The notes: generated by a model from the sequence alone, not told the origin. A stretch of 64,000 bases of DNA from Acidithrix ferrooxidans (GCF_000949295.1 NZ_JXYS01000078.1:1-64000); one strand, 5' to 3'; shown: positions 50,960-60,541, counted from the first letter of the stretch. Made by a program: numbers and translations.

Positions 50960-52609
50960 ATGGACATCGATGTGACGAGCCTAAGTGGTCGGCGCGCGAT
51001 CAATAGATGGGAGCGCACCAGCATTGGTGATGTTATCGAGCGCGTCACTTGGAGCTACCCTAACAAGGAGGCGATTATCGGGTGGGAGGGAGCCTATGGC
51101 CACCCCGAGTTTGCCCGCCTTACCTATCGCCAGGCAGACGAGCTCGCCAACCGCTTCGCCAATGCGCTGATTGCTCGGGGTCTTACCCAAAGCGATCGAG
51201 TGCTGCTCTTTTGTGAGAACTCAGTTGAAGCTTTTGTGGCTAAGATCGCTATCGCCAAAGCTGGTGGAGTGGGGGTTCCGCTTAATCCCTCGCTAGCTCC
51301 TGATGTAGTGGCAGAGCTAATTGCTCGAACACAACCACGTTTTAGCGTGGTTGACTCCGAACTTTGGGTGCGTGCAAAGGAGGCTTTTAGGGCTGCCGGC
51401 TTAGGTGTGGATGTAACTATTCCCATCGGCGGCGGCGCGATAGATTCAAGCCTCACCTTTGGCGACTTCGTGGCGGGCTATCCCTCTAGCGAGCCCAAGG
51501 TGGTCATTCACGGCGATGACATCTGGGAGATACTGTTTACCTCTGGCACTACCGCGCTTCCCAAGGGGGCGATGATAAGCCACTCCGGCTCGGTTATGGG
51601 TGCCTATAGCTTTGCCCTTACCCTAACTCGGGGTATTCACATCGAATGTGACCTAAAGTTGGCGACCTTTCTTCCAATCATCTATCACGTAGCCGACCAG
51701 GTCTTTACTTTTCCAGCCTTTTTCAGCGGTGGGACCCTTATTATCGGAAGGCGCCCGGTAGCGGAATCGATCGTAGCGGCAATCACCCAAGAGAAGATTA
51801 CCGCACTCTGGGGTGGATCACCAGCGATGGTAAATGCTCTTGCCAAAGTGGTCGCGACCGATAGTGGCGAACATGATATTTCTAGTCTCAGTGTGATCGT
51901 CTATGGCTGGGCGGCATTGTCGCCTGCGACCCTTCAAATTCTCAAAGAACGCGCCGGCACCGATCTTGTTGCAGTAGAGATCTTTGGTCAAACTGAGTGC
52001 ATATCCTGCCATCGCTTTTGGCCAGATAAATGGCCTGAAGTTTATGAGAGAACTGCACCGGAGCACAACTACGTGGGGGTGCCAAACCCCATGCTGGCAT
52101 CGGTGGTCGTTGACGCTATGGGCGAGTCACTCGAGGGCCAGCCCTGGGTGGCCGGTGAGGCGATCTATCGATCGCCAGCTGTTACGGCAGGATACTATCT
52201 CGATGCCGCCGCCACCGGAGAAGCCTTTCGTGACGGATGGTTTCATTCAGGGGATAGCTGTGTCTATGACGAGCAAGGTCTTCGCATTATGGTCGATCGC
52301 TTCAAGGATATAGTGAAATCTGGTGGTGAAAATGTCTCTACGATTCGTGTGGAAGCGATTTTGCACCAGCACCCCGGGGTTACAAAGGCTGCGGTTATTG
52401 GAGTCCCAGATGAACGTTGGGGCGAGGCGGTTACTGCAGTGGTGGTTCCCCTCGAACTCGGAGGCACAAGCGAAGGCGAGATCATAGCTTTTTGTCGCGA
52501 GCGCCTCGCAGGCTTTGAAACTCCGAAATCGGTAATCTTTGTCGAAGAATTGCCAGAGACGGTGGGTGGCAAGGTCTTGAAATACAAACTCCGCCAGCAG
52601 TTTCGCTAA
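50960..52609 (+). CDS. Acyl-CoA ligase (AMP-forming), third, divergent
   Basis: A 549-aa enzyme from ATG 50960 with GGGGAG upstream. It has ILFTSGTTALPKGAMIS (about 190), VEIFGQTECISCHR, YRSPAVTAGYYL, WFHSGDSCVYDEQG, DRFKDIVKSGGENV and the C-terminal GGKVLKYKLR with the catalytic Lys. It is divergent from the carboxylase operon and likely co-regulated through the shared palindrome. The N-terminus WERTSIGDVIERVTWSYPNKEA resembles long-chain or terpenoid acyl-CoA ligases. Confidence 0.88.
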   Translation: MDIDVTSLSGRRAINRWERTSIGDVIERVTWSYPNKEAIIGWEGAYGHPEFARLTYRQADELANRFANALIARGLTQSDRVLLFCENSVEAFVAKIAIAKAGGVGVPLNPSLAPDVVAELIARTQPRFSVVDSELWVRAKEAFRAAGLGVDVTIPIGGGAIDSSLTFGDFVAGYPSSEPKVVIHGDDIWEILFTSGTTALPKGAMISHSGSVMGAYSFALTLTRGIHIECDLKLATFLPIIYHVADQVFTFPAFFSGGTLIIGRRPVAESIVAAITQEKITALWGGSPAMVNALAKVVATDSGEHDISSLSVIVYGWAALSPATLQILKERAGTDLVAVEIFGQTECISCHRFWPDKWPEVYERTAPEHNYVGVPNPMLASVVVDAMGESLEGQPWVAGEAIYRSPAVTAGYYLDAAATGEAFRDGWFHSGDSCVYDEQGLRIMVDRFKDIVKSGGENVSTIRVEAILHQHPGVTKAAVIGVPDERWGEAVTAVVVPLELGGTSEGEIIAFCRERLAGFETPKSVIFVEELPETVGGKVLKYKLRQQFR

Positions 52610-53068
52610 AATTGCTTGACCAATAAAAAACAGCCCTTCGTGATTGGCGAGCGGCACACTGACCCAATCACCTAGGCCCTGCCTCATGTTATCGTTTTCT
52701 TTGCATTACAATCAGGCATTACAATCAGGCATTACATTTGCGACTTTGGTAATCCAAGGCCAATCCCGCTTGGCCAGCTAAATACCCAAATGGTCATTTC
52801 GGCATTCCAAAGCTCTTTATAAGTGGTTTGTGTAATTCTATGCCAATGCGTTTTTCTTATCAACTAAGCCATTTCTAAATGACAGTTTTGATATTCCGCG
52901 CCTTTACTGGCCAGCTCGCTCACTTGAGGATTCCTAGCCATCCCGAGTCCTTGCTGGAAGATCTACCGTAGCCAAAAATAGGGCGAGGATCGATAGTGGT
53001 CCCTTTCAGCAAATGCACTGACGTCTTCCGCCCCAACAACTGCTGATAATAATTATTAGCCACATAAA
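52610..53068. other. Intergenic stretch between acyl-CoA cluster and repeat copy 2
   Basis: No gene seen. A 13-bp tandem repeat (GCATTACAATCAG, about 2.6 copies) lies at 52704-52737. The remainder is AT-rich unstructured sequence. Confidence 0.5.
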
Positions 53069-53363
53069 ACGGGATAAGCACGGCTCAGCAATGGGTCGTG
53101 CTTACCTGACTAGCTCACGCCGGTTTTTTTTGTTAATTGTTGGAGTTTCACGGATAAACACAACAAGATAATAGCACCATGTCAGGGGTAATGCAAGTTA
53201 GCATCAAAACTAGCCAAAAATTAGGATACTACATTCGCAACCCAAAAAGACCTAATAGCCATCTACGAGTGCTTCTGTAAATCACCTCAGTCGAAAATCG
53301 TCCAGAATCGCCTCAAAAGGGGCCAATTGGCGCGATTCTTCGGGAATTCTGCGAAAGATGGGC
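53069..53363 (+). repeat. Non-coding repeat with hairpin, copy 2
   Basis: Same orientation as 29388-29682. Arms around ATAAGCACGGCTC and GGGTCGTGCTTAC form a degenerate version of the copy 1 hairpin, followed by GCCGGTTTTTTTTG. Shared blocks include GTTGGAGTTTCACGGATAAA and AAAGGGGCCAATTGG. The copy ends 69 bp before the FixX stop codon. No group II intron-like sequence precedes this copy. Confidence 0.8.
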
Positions 53364-53431
53364 CAACGAAAAGTCAAAGAAATAGGCAAGGCGCCGCACA
53401 AAGTTGCGACTTAGCTAGGTTGTCTGCGTGA

Positions 53432-53788
53432 CTAGGAGTGCAAAAAGTCTACACCATAGCCGCCAGTTGGGTAGTTCCATGTGATTGCGCCCTCTTGGTT
53501 GCAGACCAAATAGCAGGTCCCACATTCAAAGCAGTTCTCGTAGTTGAAGATCATCGAACCATTTGAAGTTTCAACAAATAATGAGGCTGGACAGGCTATG
53601 AGACATCGACGATCTGAGCAGCCTTCACAGATCGTTGAATTTAAGACTATGTGGGCTTTAGATGAGATCCTAAAGTTCACATTCTCAAGAACATCATCGA
53701 CGATGATTTGGTCATTTTTCTTTGGAGCAACTGTGGTTTTTGGGCGGTTGAATACGATCTTTGGGGAGTTGTCGGGCGTCATCTTCAC
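53432..53788 (-). CDS. fixX: Ferredoxin-like protein FixX
   Basis: A 118-aa protein. The C-terminal half has ICEGCSDRRCLIACPASLF and NCFECGTCYLVCNQEGAITWNYP, cysteine clusters for an Fe-S centre as in FixX and the ferredoxin end of ETF:quinone oxidoreductase. The N-terminal 45 residues are a lysine/asparagine-rich extension. It is the last gene of the upstream block, 25 bp after the FixC-like gene, and would carry electrons between flavin and quinone. Confidence 0.88.
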   Translation of the reverse strand: MKMTPDNSPKIVFNRPKTTVAPKKNDQIIVDDVLENVNFRISSKAHIVLNSTICEGCSDRRCLIACPASLFVETSNGSMIFNYENCFECGTCYLVCNQEGAITWNYPTGGYGVDFLHS

Positions 53789-53813
53789 CTTGTAGTTTCA
53801 TTGGTAAATTTAT

Positions 53814-55142
53814 TCATTTGAACGATCGAAACCCTCTGATTCCTAGTTGAATCAACTCTTTCTTTGAGATCTTGTTTGCCTTTATCGCCGAGAATATCGC
53901 CTTTGGAATACCAACCTTTGGGAGGGGGTCTCGCACTTTGAAGAGTTCGTCAAAGATGTCGCAAGCGAGTTTGGGCATCTTGTTTTGTACGATTGGAGAC
54001 ATCACCAGCTCTGGGGCTGATTGAAATCTAGAGTGATTCTTACCCACAAAGCTCTCATCTATCTGTCTCTTGTAGATCGAGAGGCCCTCTTTTGTAACGT
54101 CGCCTTTTCTAATAGCTTGTGCGCTAGCCCTACCGGCTAGATCTCCTGATGCTATTGCATAGTTGACACCTTCGAGCCATATGCCAGCCGCTAGGCACAT
54201 AAATCCACTGTCACCAGCGATTAAAAGGCCATCGCTGTAGAGCTCGGGCCAACCTTTTTTTCCTGCTTCAGGAATCAAATGAGCACCATATTCTAAGTCA
54301 GTTCCACCTTTTATGAGGTCTTTGATCGATGGGTGGTTGCACAACCCAGAGAGGATCTCCTCAGAACGAACTTTAGATTTTGAAAAAGAATCGAGCGAGA
54401 GGACGACACCAATTGAGATCGATGACCGATTGGTGTATAAGAACCCCCCTCCGCTTATTCCCATGGTGCACCCAAGGATCTCAATATCGGTGCCCTGTAA
54501 GCTATCTGGCTGATTGAAGCGTTCGTTTATTGTTGTCTCGTCTAGTTCAATTACTCTTTTGACCCCAAGGGTGTAGTGGTGCGAACTGAGCTCGCTAAAG
54601 AGGCCAGCCTCTTTAGCTATGAACGAGTTCGCACCATCGGCTGCGATCACCACCTTGGCGCTAAGTGGAATATCGCCCCGATCCGTATAGACAAGCGTCT
54701 TTGCGTTTTTTGCAAGGGAGCGATCTAGGGAGGTAACTGTCGTTGCATTTAGCAGAGTGGCGCCTTCTTTTACCGCTTGGTCGGCCAACCAAGAGTCAAA
54801 GAGGGAGCGCTTTACGGTAAATCCATTTGGAATCTCATCTACCCAGTTGGGGTTGTCAACCACCAGTGAGGTGGATCTATTGCCATCTATTGCCATCGTA
54901 ACTCTTCGTGAGATGGCTCGTTCTATCGGGGCATCTTCTAAAAAGTTAGGAATTAGCTCCGATAAGATAGCAGGGTAGACGACCCCGCCAAAGAGGTTCT
55001 TTGAGCCAGGAGCTCTTCCTCGTTCTATTAGACATACCGAAAGGCCCAACCTGGCAGCGCTAATTGCAGCGCTTGAGCCCGCGGGGCCGGCACCTACCAC
55101 GATTACGTCCCATTCGACATTTGGGTTATGGTCTTTTGTCAA
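53814..55142 (-). CDS. fixC: FixC-like ETF:quinone oxidoreductase
   Basis: A 442-aa flavoprotein. FAD motif DVIVVGAGPAGSSAAISAARLG near residue 13, NLFGGVVYPAIL, VVIAADGANSFIAKEAGLF, and LIAGDSGFMCLAAGIWLEGVNYAIASG with the second FAD contact. It accepts electrons from the EtfA/EtfB flavoprotein and reduces quinone at the membrane, with FixX as its ferredoxin part. The C-terminal segment lacks transmembrane helices, as usual for this monotopic family. Part of the minus-strand block with EtfA and the OYE genes. Confidence 0.88.
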   Translation of the reverse strand: MTKDHNPNVEWDVIVVGAGPAGSSAAISAARLGLSVCLIERGRAPGSKNLFGGVVYPAILSELIPNFLEDAPIERAISRRVTMAIDGNRSTSLVVDNPNWVDEIPNGFTVKRSLFDSWLADQAVKEGATLLNATTVTSLDRSLAKNAKTLVYTDRGDIPLSAKVVIAADGANSFIAKEAGLFSELSSHHYTLGVKRVIELDETTINERFNQPDSLQGTDIEILGCTMGISGGGFLYTNRSSISIGVVLSLDSFSKSKVRSEEILSGLCNHPSIKDLIKGGTDLEYGAHLIPEAGKKGWPELYSDGLLIAGDSGFMCLAAGIWLEGVNYAIASGDLAGRASAQAIRKGDVTKEGLSIYKRQIDESFVGKNHSRFQSAPELVMSPIVQNKMPKLACDIFDELFKVRDPLPKVGIPKAIFSAIKANKISKKELIQLGIRGFRSFK

Positions 55143-55155
55143 CTATGGCCCTTTG

Positions 55156-56472
55156 TTAGTTCGAAGTGGTGGAAGTGGCATTAGATGTTACTCGAGCTAT
55201 TATTGCCTCGATCACCGCTGTTGCATCTGCTTTTATGGATAGGTCGGCCGAATTTGTAATTGGCGCACCCTCATCTATATTGATTGAGATCATCTCCTGG
55301 GCTCGAGCGATTCCACCCATGTGTTGAGGCGCCCCAGAAACTCCAAAGGCCACATAGAGTTTTGGCTCTATCGAGATGCCAGTAGTTCCAATTTGCCTAT
55401 CGTGGCCACACCAACCAAAGTCAAAGGCTACCCTTGTGGCCCCGTATTGAACCTCAAGGAGTTTGGCTGCTTCTACCACTTTGGCAAAGGCAGCTTTGGA
55501 TCCAACTCCGGCTCCGATCCCAAAGACAATTGGAGCATCGAATAATCCAGCACTTTGATCCTTGGCAACTTCGATGACGGTGGTCGAAATTATAGGGTCA
55601 CCCTTATCATTTGTAAGTTGCCAGGTTTTTGATGTTGCTAACTCCCCAATCAAATGCCCAAGGCATTCTCCGTCTTTATAGATGAGATGAGTGCTAGTAA
55701 GAAGTGGTAGTTGCCCGGGTGCACAAGATTCGTTGTCGTCATCGTTGTCATTATTATTGTCGTTGGCTTGGCCTTTTGCCAGTTTATTTCCCATGGCATT
55801 TGCCAGTTCGTATGCTAAGTCATTGGCGAGATTGTCTTCGATTTCGCCGGGAATATCGGGGGAGTCTGTGGAGGATTGCATCGATGGCACTTGGCTTGAG
55901 AGATGATCTTCAATCCATCTCATTGCGTGGTTAGCGGCGATGCTGAGCTCTTGGGATTGATTAGATTTGGCTCCTCTGTGGTCGTTATGGAGGTAGTAAG
56001 CGATCAGGTTGTTTTGAGCGATGGGGTAGCAGCGGATTTTTTTCGATCTCTCTCTGACTCTAAAGGCTTGAGCTCGTACCTCTTCTAAGGGTCCGATAGC
56101 GAGTCGATTCAATGTTGCACTTAGACGACCGGCTAATGCGATTATCTGAGCAGTTCCGACGATTACGACATTTTGATTGGCGTGTCTTTGGATCAATTCG
56201 CCAAGGGCCGTTGCTTTGGCCTCACTGGAGTCGTCTTCTAGGATAAGGAGATTGACGCGTGCTTTTTCTTGGGCTTTGGAAAGTGACAAGAGCGCCTCTT
56301 TTAGGGCTGAGCGATGGACCATGATCGCAAGATTGATTGAGATCGATCTTGAAGAGATCGCATTTAGTGGACCCGGTACATATGGCCCATCTATCACTAC
56401 GATTATTTGTGGATTTGAAGCTGAGGGGTTATTTGACGGTCTCGAGTTAGGCGATAGTTTGTTTTTGATCAC
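55156..56472 (-). CDS. Electron transfer flavoprotein alpha subunit, with insertion
   Basis: A 438-aa protein, longer than the usual 320 or so. The FAD domain is typical: VFGIGAGVGSKAAFAKVVEAAKLL, FDFGWCGHDRQIGTTGISIEP, YVAFGVSGAPQHMGGI. Between the N-terminal domain and the FAD domain lie roughly 60 extra residues (about 200-250) of low complexity, including NDNNNDNDDDNE and repeated Leu-Ala-Asn motifs. The region probably forms a loop. It overlaps the OYE gene upstream by ATGA. It pairs with EtfB 27 kb away. Confidence 0.85.
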   Translation of the reverse strand: MIKNKLSPNSRPSNNPSASNPQIIVVIDGPYVPGPLNAISSRSISINLAIMVHRSALKEALLSLSKAQEKARVNLLILEDDSSEAKATALGELIQRHANQNVVIVGTAQIIALAGRLSATLNRLAIGPLEEVRAQAFRVRERSKKIRCYPIAQNNLIAYYLHNDHRGAKSNQSQELSIAANHAMRWIEDHLSSQVPSMQSSTDSPDIPGEIEDNLANDLAYELANAMGNKLAKGQANDNNNDNDDDNESCAPGQLPLLTSTHLIYKDGECLGHLIGELATSKTWQLTNDKGDPIISTTVIEVAKDQSAGLFDAPIVFGIGAGVGSKAAFAKVVEAAKLLEVQYGATRVAFDFGWCGHDRQIGTTGISIEPKLYVAFGVSGAPQHMGGIARAQEMISINIDEGAPITNSADLSIKADATAVIEAIIARVTSNATSTTSN

Positions 56473-58499
56473 CTAAGGGCTCCAAGGCGAGATGAGCGAG
56501 ATTCCCCTAGTACCAAAGCAAGACTTTGGGGTGCTCTTTGGCCCTCTAAGATCGCGCTATGTGCGCGCCGAGGCGACAATGCGTCACCAATGGCAATGGC
56601 TGGAATTTTGGCTTGGAGTGCGTGATGGTAGAGCTCGTTGTTGGAGCGTCTATGGGTGGCTAAAAAGAGATGATCTCCATAGATTGAATCGGTCTTACCG
56701 ATTATATGATTTAGGGTTCCAAGGGTTTTTTGAGCGACATGGGTTCCAAGGGTATTTCGCAAGAAGGTAATATTTCGTCCCGCCATCGACGCCCTCCACA
56801 GCTCCAAGTCCAAGGTAACTCCAAGGTCTTGAGCAATAACCATCGAGGGGGTGATAAAGACGACATTTACCCCCCGGTCCAAGAGATAGGTCGCAGCCGA
56901 GGTGGCTTGGTGAAAGCCTAATTCATCAAAGATGATTGCGGTCTCGCCTGCCTTGGGCTGGACCCTTTTCTCAAAGAGCCAGTTGACGTCGCTGATGCTC
57001 ATTTGATCTTCGTCCGACCCCTGATAGTCAGAGATCCAATATGGTTTGTTGTGTGATGAGCCAGATGCCACAACTATTGCATCCGCATTGAGCTCCGCTA
57101 AATCGTCTTCAGTTATCTTGGTGTTGGTGGTTATCTCAACTCCAAGTTCTCGAAGTGCATTTAGCTGATTTCTAACCAGGTCGCCAATCTCGTTTCGAGC
57201 GGGGAGACTAGCGCCAAGAAGGATTTGGCCTCCGGGATTTGGGCTCGCCTCAATTAGGGCAACTATTGCGCCGGCTTGGCTAAGAGAGATAGCAGCCTGT
57301 AGGCCAGCGGGTCCCGCCCCGATAATTGCGACCTTTGGATAGTCTTGGCCCTTTGCTTTGGATCGAAAGTTCACCTTTTCTTCGGGAGTTGCCTCTCGTC
57401 CAGTATTTGGATTTTCAATACAGCCAAGCCATCGATTGAGTCCCATGCGACCGACACACTCTTGATTACAAGAGAGGCAGTACCTAATAGCTTGAAGATC
57501 CTTACCCCTTGCTTTATTGGCGAAGTCTGGATCAGCGATCTGTCCTCTAACGACTCCGACTAGATCGCAGTGGCCTAAGGCGATTGCCTTATCAGCTTGA
57601 AGTGGATCTTTGAATCTTCCAACTCCAACAACTGGTATCGAGACCTCTTTTCGAATGGCGCTTGGGATAAAGAGGCTGTATCCAGGTGGTATCGCCATCG
57701 AGGCTTCGATGGCAAAGAGAGAGGCGGTTGCAACGCCAATGGAGGTATTTATGTAGTCGACTGACTTTGTGGCATCGACCGCTTTGGCGACTTCAACCGC
57801 TTCGTCGATTCGCATCCCTCCTTCGATTAGCTCATCTCCACAGATCCGAACACCCAGTGCCTTGTCGGGGCCAATAGTAGCGCGAACACGATCGATAATC
57901 TCGAGCATTAATCTCGAACGATTTTGAAGATCCCCGCCCCACCTATCTGAGCGATGGTTGGTCGCGCCCGATAGAAAACACCGCACGATCGAAGAGTGAG
58001 AGCATTGAAGCTCGATCCCGTCGAAACCTCCCTCGATGGCATTTTTGGCTACGTTGGCGTATCCATCGATCACTTCGAAGATCTCATCTTCGGTTACTTC
58101 GTGGGGAACTTCTCTAAATAAGGGGTCATAGATTGGCGATGCTCCCCAGACCGCTCTTCTTGAGTACATACCCGATGCTTGAGAGCCGTTGTGGTTGATC
58201 TGTGCGAAGATTGGCGTTCCATGAGCGTGAACTGCGTTAGTAATAGCCCTGTATCCCTCGATTACTTTTTTGTCGAAGCCGTGGATCAGCTTTTCATAGG
58301 GCCAATCGGTGGGATGGACCGAGTGTTCCTCGGTGATGATCAGACCTGCTCCACCATTTGCACGGGCTTGATAGTACTTTACGTGTTGGTCAGTCGGAAG
58401 CTGATCAACGGCATAGTTGGTTAAATGCGCCGAGAAGATTATTCGATTAGAAAGCGTGATTGGCCCAAGTTTGAGGGGTGAAAATAGGTAGTCGTACAC
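56469..58499 (-). CDS. FadH/OYE-family flavoenzyme (mycofactocin system type 2)
   Basis: A 676-aa protein. The N-terminal TIM barrel (1-350) starts LFSPLKLGPITLSNRIIFSAH and contains HGTPIFAQINHNGSQAS and GGFDGIELQCSHSSIVRCFLS. The Fe-S cluster site is YCLSCNQECVGRMGLNRWLGC. The C-terminal FAD/NAD part has VAIIGAGPAGLQAAISLSQAG. It is like 2,4-dienoyl-CoA reductase. In actinobacteria such enzymes are encoded near mycofactocin genes. The partner gene ends 2 bp upstream. Confidence 0.8.
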   Translation of the reverse strand: MYDYLFSPLKLGPITLSNRIIFSAHLTNYAVDQLPTDQHVKYYQARANGGAGLIITEEHSVHPTDWPYEKLIHGFDKKVIEGYRAITNAVHAHGTPIFAQINHNGSQASGMYSRRAVWGASPIYDPLFREVPHEVTEDEIFEVIDGYANVAKNAIEGGFDGIELQCSHSSIVRCFLSGATNHRSDRWGGDLQNRSRLMLEIIDRVRATIGPDKALGVRICGDELIEGGMRIDEAVEVAKAVDATKSVDYINTSIGVATASLFAIEASMAIPPGYSLFIPSAIRKEVSIPVVGVGRFKDPLQADKAIALGHCDLVGVVRGQIADPDFANKARGKDLQAIRYCLSCNQECVGRMGLNRWLGCIENPNTGREATPEEKVNFRSKAKGQDYPKVAIIGAGPAGLQAAISLSQAGAIVALIEASPNPGGQILLGASLPARNEIGDLVRNQLNALRELGVEITTNTKITEDDLAELNADAIVVASGSSHNKPYWISDYQGSDEDQMSISDVNWLFEKRVQPKAGETAIIFDELGFHQATSAATYLLDRGVNVVFITPSMVIAQDLGVTLDLELWRASMAGRNITFLRNTLGTHVAQKTLGTLNHIIGKTDSIYGDHLFLATHRRSNNELYHHALQAKIPAIAIGDALSPRRAHSAILEGQRAPQSLALVLGESRSSRLGALR

Positions 58500-58501
58500 C
58501 T

Positions 58502-60541
58502 CTAGTGGCCCCCTTGATTTGTAGATGCATAGAGTTTTTCGATGACTCCCTCGATCGCGACTTTTGCGTCATAGGTTGCATGGGCCAGCGTTCGTGGAGC
58601 TTGTGCGTCACCGATTAATTCAAAATTAAGATCGCGCCATCGTATGTCATTTGCCCTATAAGGCGAAGCATCGACGATAATGTCACAAGGAATACTGATC
58701 GGCTCGGAGCTAAAGGAGCTTATCAGATGGAGTCCGTCGTGTTGGACTATTGGGGAGACGGCCTCGTAGGTGACTTCGTTCCCACTTCTAAGTAGTCGAT
58801 GATTTGCGCCAACTAAGTCATTGGTAAGAGAGAGGCCTGTGCCAATGATTGAATCAGTGGTGACAAAGTGAAAGGAGATATTTCGAAGGATCAAAAAGTC
58901 AGCTAGTGCAACCGCGGTTTCGGCTCCAATTGGATCATAGATAACTATCGATTTTCCGGCGAGCTCTTCTGCCTTACTAAAGAGCTCAATTGGCGAGATT
59001 ACCCTTGGCCCTGAATCGAATTGTCCAAGGTCGCAATGGACTGGAATGGTGGTATTGAATTGAGAGCCTGATGCAATGATGATTGGGTTTAGGGACGACT
59101 GTCGCTCCATCAATTCATCTGGATCCACCTCGTATTCTAAGAGCAATTTTATGGGGCTCTCATTGATCTGTTTGATGTAGTGGCTGAGAAGCGCCTGCAT
59201 GTGATAGTTAGGGTGAAATGGGGAGTATTTTGCCAATAGGCCACCTAGATGCGAGCTAGCTTCATAGATGGTGACTTGGTCGAAGTGACCAACAGCCTCA
59301 AGAGCCGCGTGCATGCCGGCTATTCCACCGCCGACTATAGATAGACGTGGCTTGGGCTTGTCCATTAAATTTCGATGAGTCACAGACTTTATCTGGGTCT
59401 TTATCTGGGTGTCCTCATTTCCGACGCGTGGGTTTACAGTGCAATAGATCGGAGGGTTTCTGGAATCTCTCACGCAGCATCCGCGATTGCATGCAATACA
59501 TGGGGTTGGTGCAAGATCTTTGGCTGATTTGGCTACGAACATGGAATCGGCGATCAAGACTTTTGTTAGATCGACCAGGTCCGCACCTAGCTCATTTAGA
59601 GCGAAGTTGGCATCTTCGATCGTGTAGATTCCACCACCAAAGACGATTCGGGGGCGTGATTCGACCTTTGGCGGCATCCTCTTTATGGCATCAGCCATGA
59701 AGAGGATGCCAGCGTGAAAGTCTGGGTCGGTCTCGCTTTGACTGTAAATTCCACCGCGCTCGATCGCGATGTAGTCAAAGCGATCTCGAAATTGATCGGT
59801 AATTTCGTGAGCATTTTCGGGGCTGATTCCTCCCCAAGCGGCTAATTCGTCGATCGATAGGCGAAGGCCTATTAGGCGATTACCCATAATTTTGCGAGTC
59901 GCTTCGGTGAGCTCGTTCAGAAGCCGAAGCCTATCAGAACCATACTCGTCGTCTCGGACGTTGGTTAGCGACGAGAGAAATTGGCGAATTAGAGAAAACT
60001 GTCCTCCATTGATCTCAATACCGTCACAACCAGCCTCGAGTCCGATTTTGCAGGCATTGCAAAAGCCATTGATTATCTCATTGATTTGATCGTGTGATGC
60101 ACCAGTACAAAGCTCTCGTGAATTTGTCTCTGGAAATGGGCTAGGTCCCAAGAGGACTTGTTGAGAATACGCACTTGAGCCTTGGCCACCGCTATGGCTT
60201 AATCCAAAGATTACCTTGGCGTTAGTTTCATGGATTTGGTCGACGAGGCCACGAAGAGATGGCCCAAGCAGAGGAGCAAGTGGAGCATACTCATAGGGCC
60301 AGTCATCACTTGTAACACTGGCGTATTCTGTGACGATTATTCCAACTTGGTTTATCGCTCGCTCTTTTAGGTAGCTTATGTAGCGTTGGCTGAAGCGGTC
60401 TCTTCGATTTATGTTTGTTACATGTGGGGCGAGATATGATCTGCTTGAAAGTTCATAACTTGAAATTTCATATTTATCAAAAAGGCTCTTCAACTGTCTG
60501 GTCCCAAGTTCGGAATGTGCGTCTTTATATTTATAGTCCAA
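58502..60541 (-). CDS. FadH/OYE-family flavoenzyme (mycofactocin system type 1)
   Basis: A 679-aa protein starting at TTG 60541 (no clear ribosome site, so the start is uncertain). Barrel segments KVIFGLSHSGGQGSSAYSQQ and GCDGIEINGGQFSLIRQFLS replace the usual sequence. The Fe-S site is CIACNRGCCVRDSRNPPIYC, and the C-terminal Rossmann domain shows LSIVGGGIAGMHAALEAVG. A typical C-terminal NAD-binding half follows. It is first in the upstream block; the pair may form a heteromer or act sequentially on enoyl substrates with ETF as electron partner. Confidence 0.8.
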   Translation of the reverse strand: MDYKYKDAHSELGTRQLKSLFDKYEISSYELSSRSYLAPHVTNINRRDRFSQRYISYLKERAINQVGIIVTEYASVTSDDWPYEYAPLAPLLGPSLRGLVDQIHETNAKVIFGLSHSGGQGSSAYSQQVLLGPSPFPETNSRELCTGASHDQINEIINGFCNACKIGLEAGCDGIEINGGQFSLIRQFLSSLTNVRDDEYGSDRLRLLNELTEATRKIMGNRLIGLRLSIDELAAWGGISPENAHEITDQFRDRFDYIAIERGGIYSQSETDPDFHAGILFMADAIKRMPPKVESRPRIVFGGGIYTIEDANFALNELGADLVDLTKVLIADSMFVAKSAKDLAPTPCIACNRGCCVRDSRNPPIYCTVNPRVGNEDTQIKTQIKSVTHRNLMDKPKPRLSIVGGGIAGMHAALEAVGHFDQVTIYEASSHLGGLLAKYSPFHPNYHMQALLSHYIKQINESPIKLLLEYEVDPDELMERQSSLNPIIIASGSQFNTTIPVHCDLGQFDSGPRVISPIELFSKAEELAGKSIVIYDPIGAETAVALADFLILRNISFHFVTTDSIIGTGLSLTNDLVGANHRLLRSGNEVTYEAVSPIVQHDGLHLISSFSSEPISIPCDIIVDASPYRANDIRWRDLNFELIGDAQAPRTLAHATYDAKVAIEGVIEKLYASTNQGGH

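Noticed and set aside
53432-56472. Nitrogen-fixation fix genes
   Set aside because: No nif genes, and the neighbours are OYE, MftE-type and SDR genes, so a general ETF-to-quinone route is more likely.
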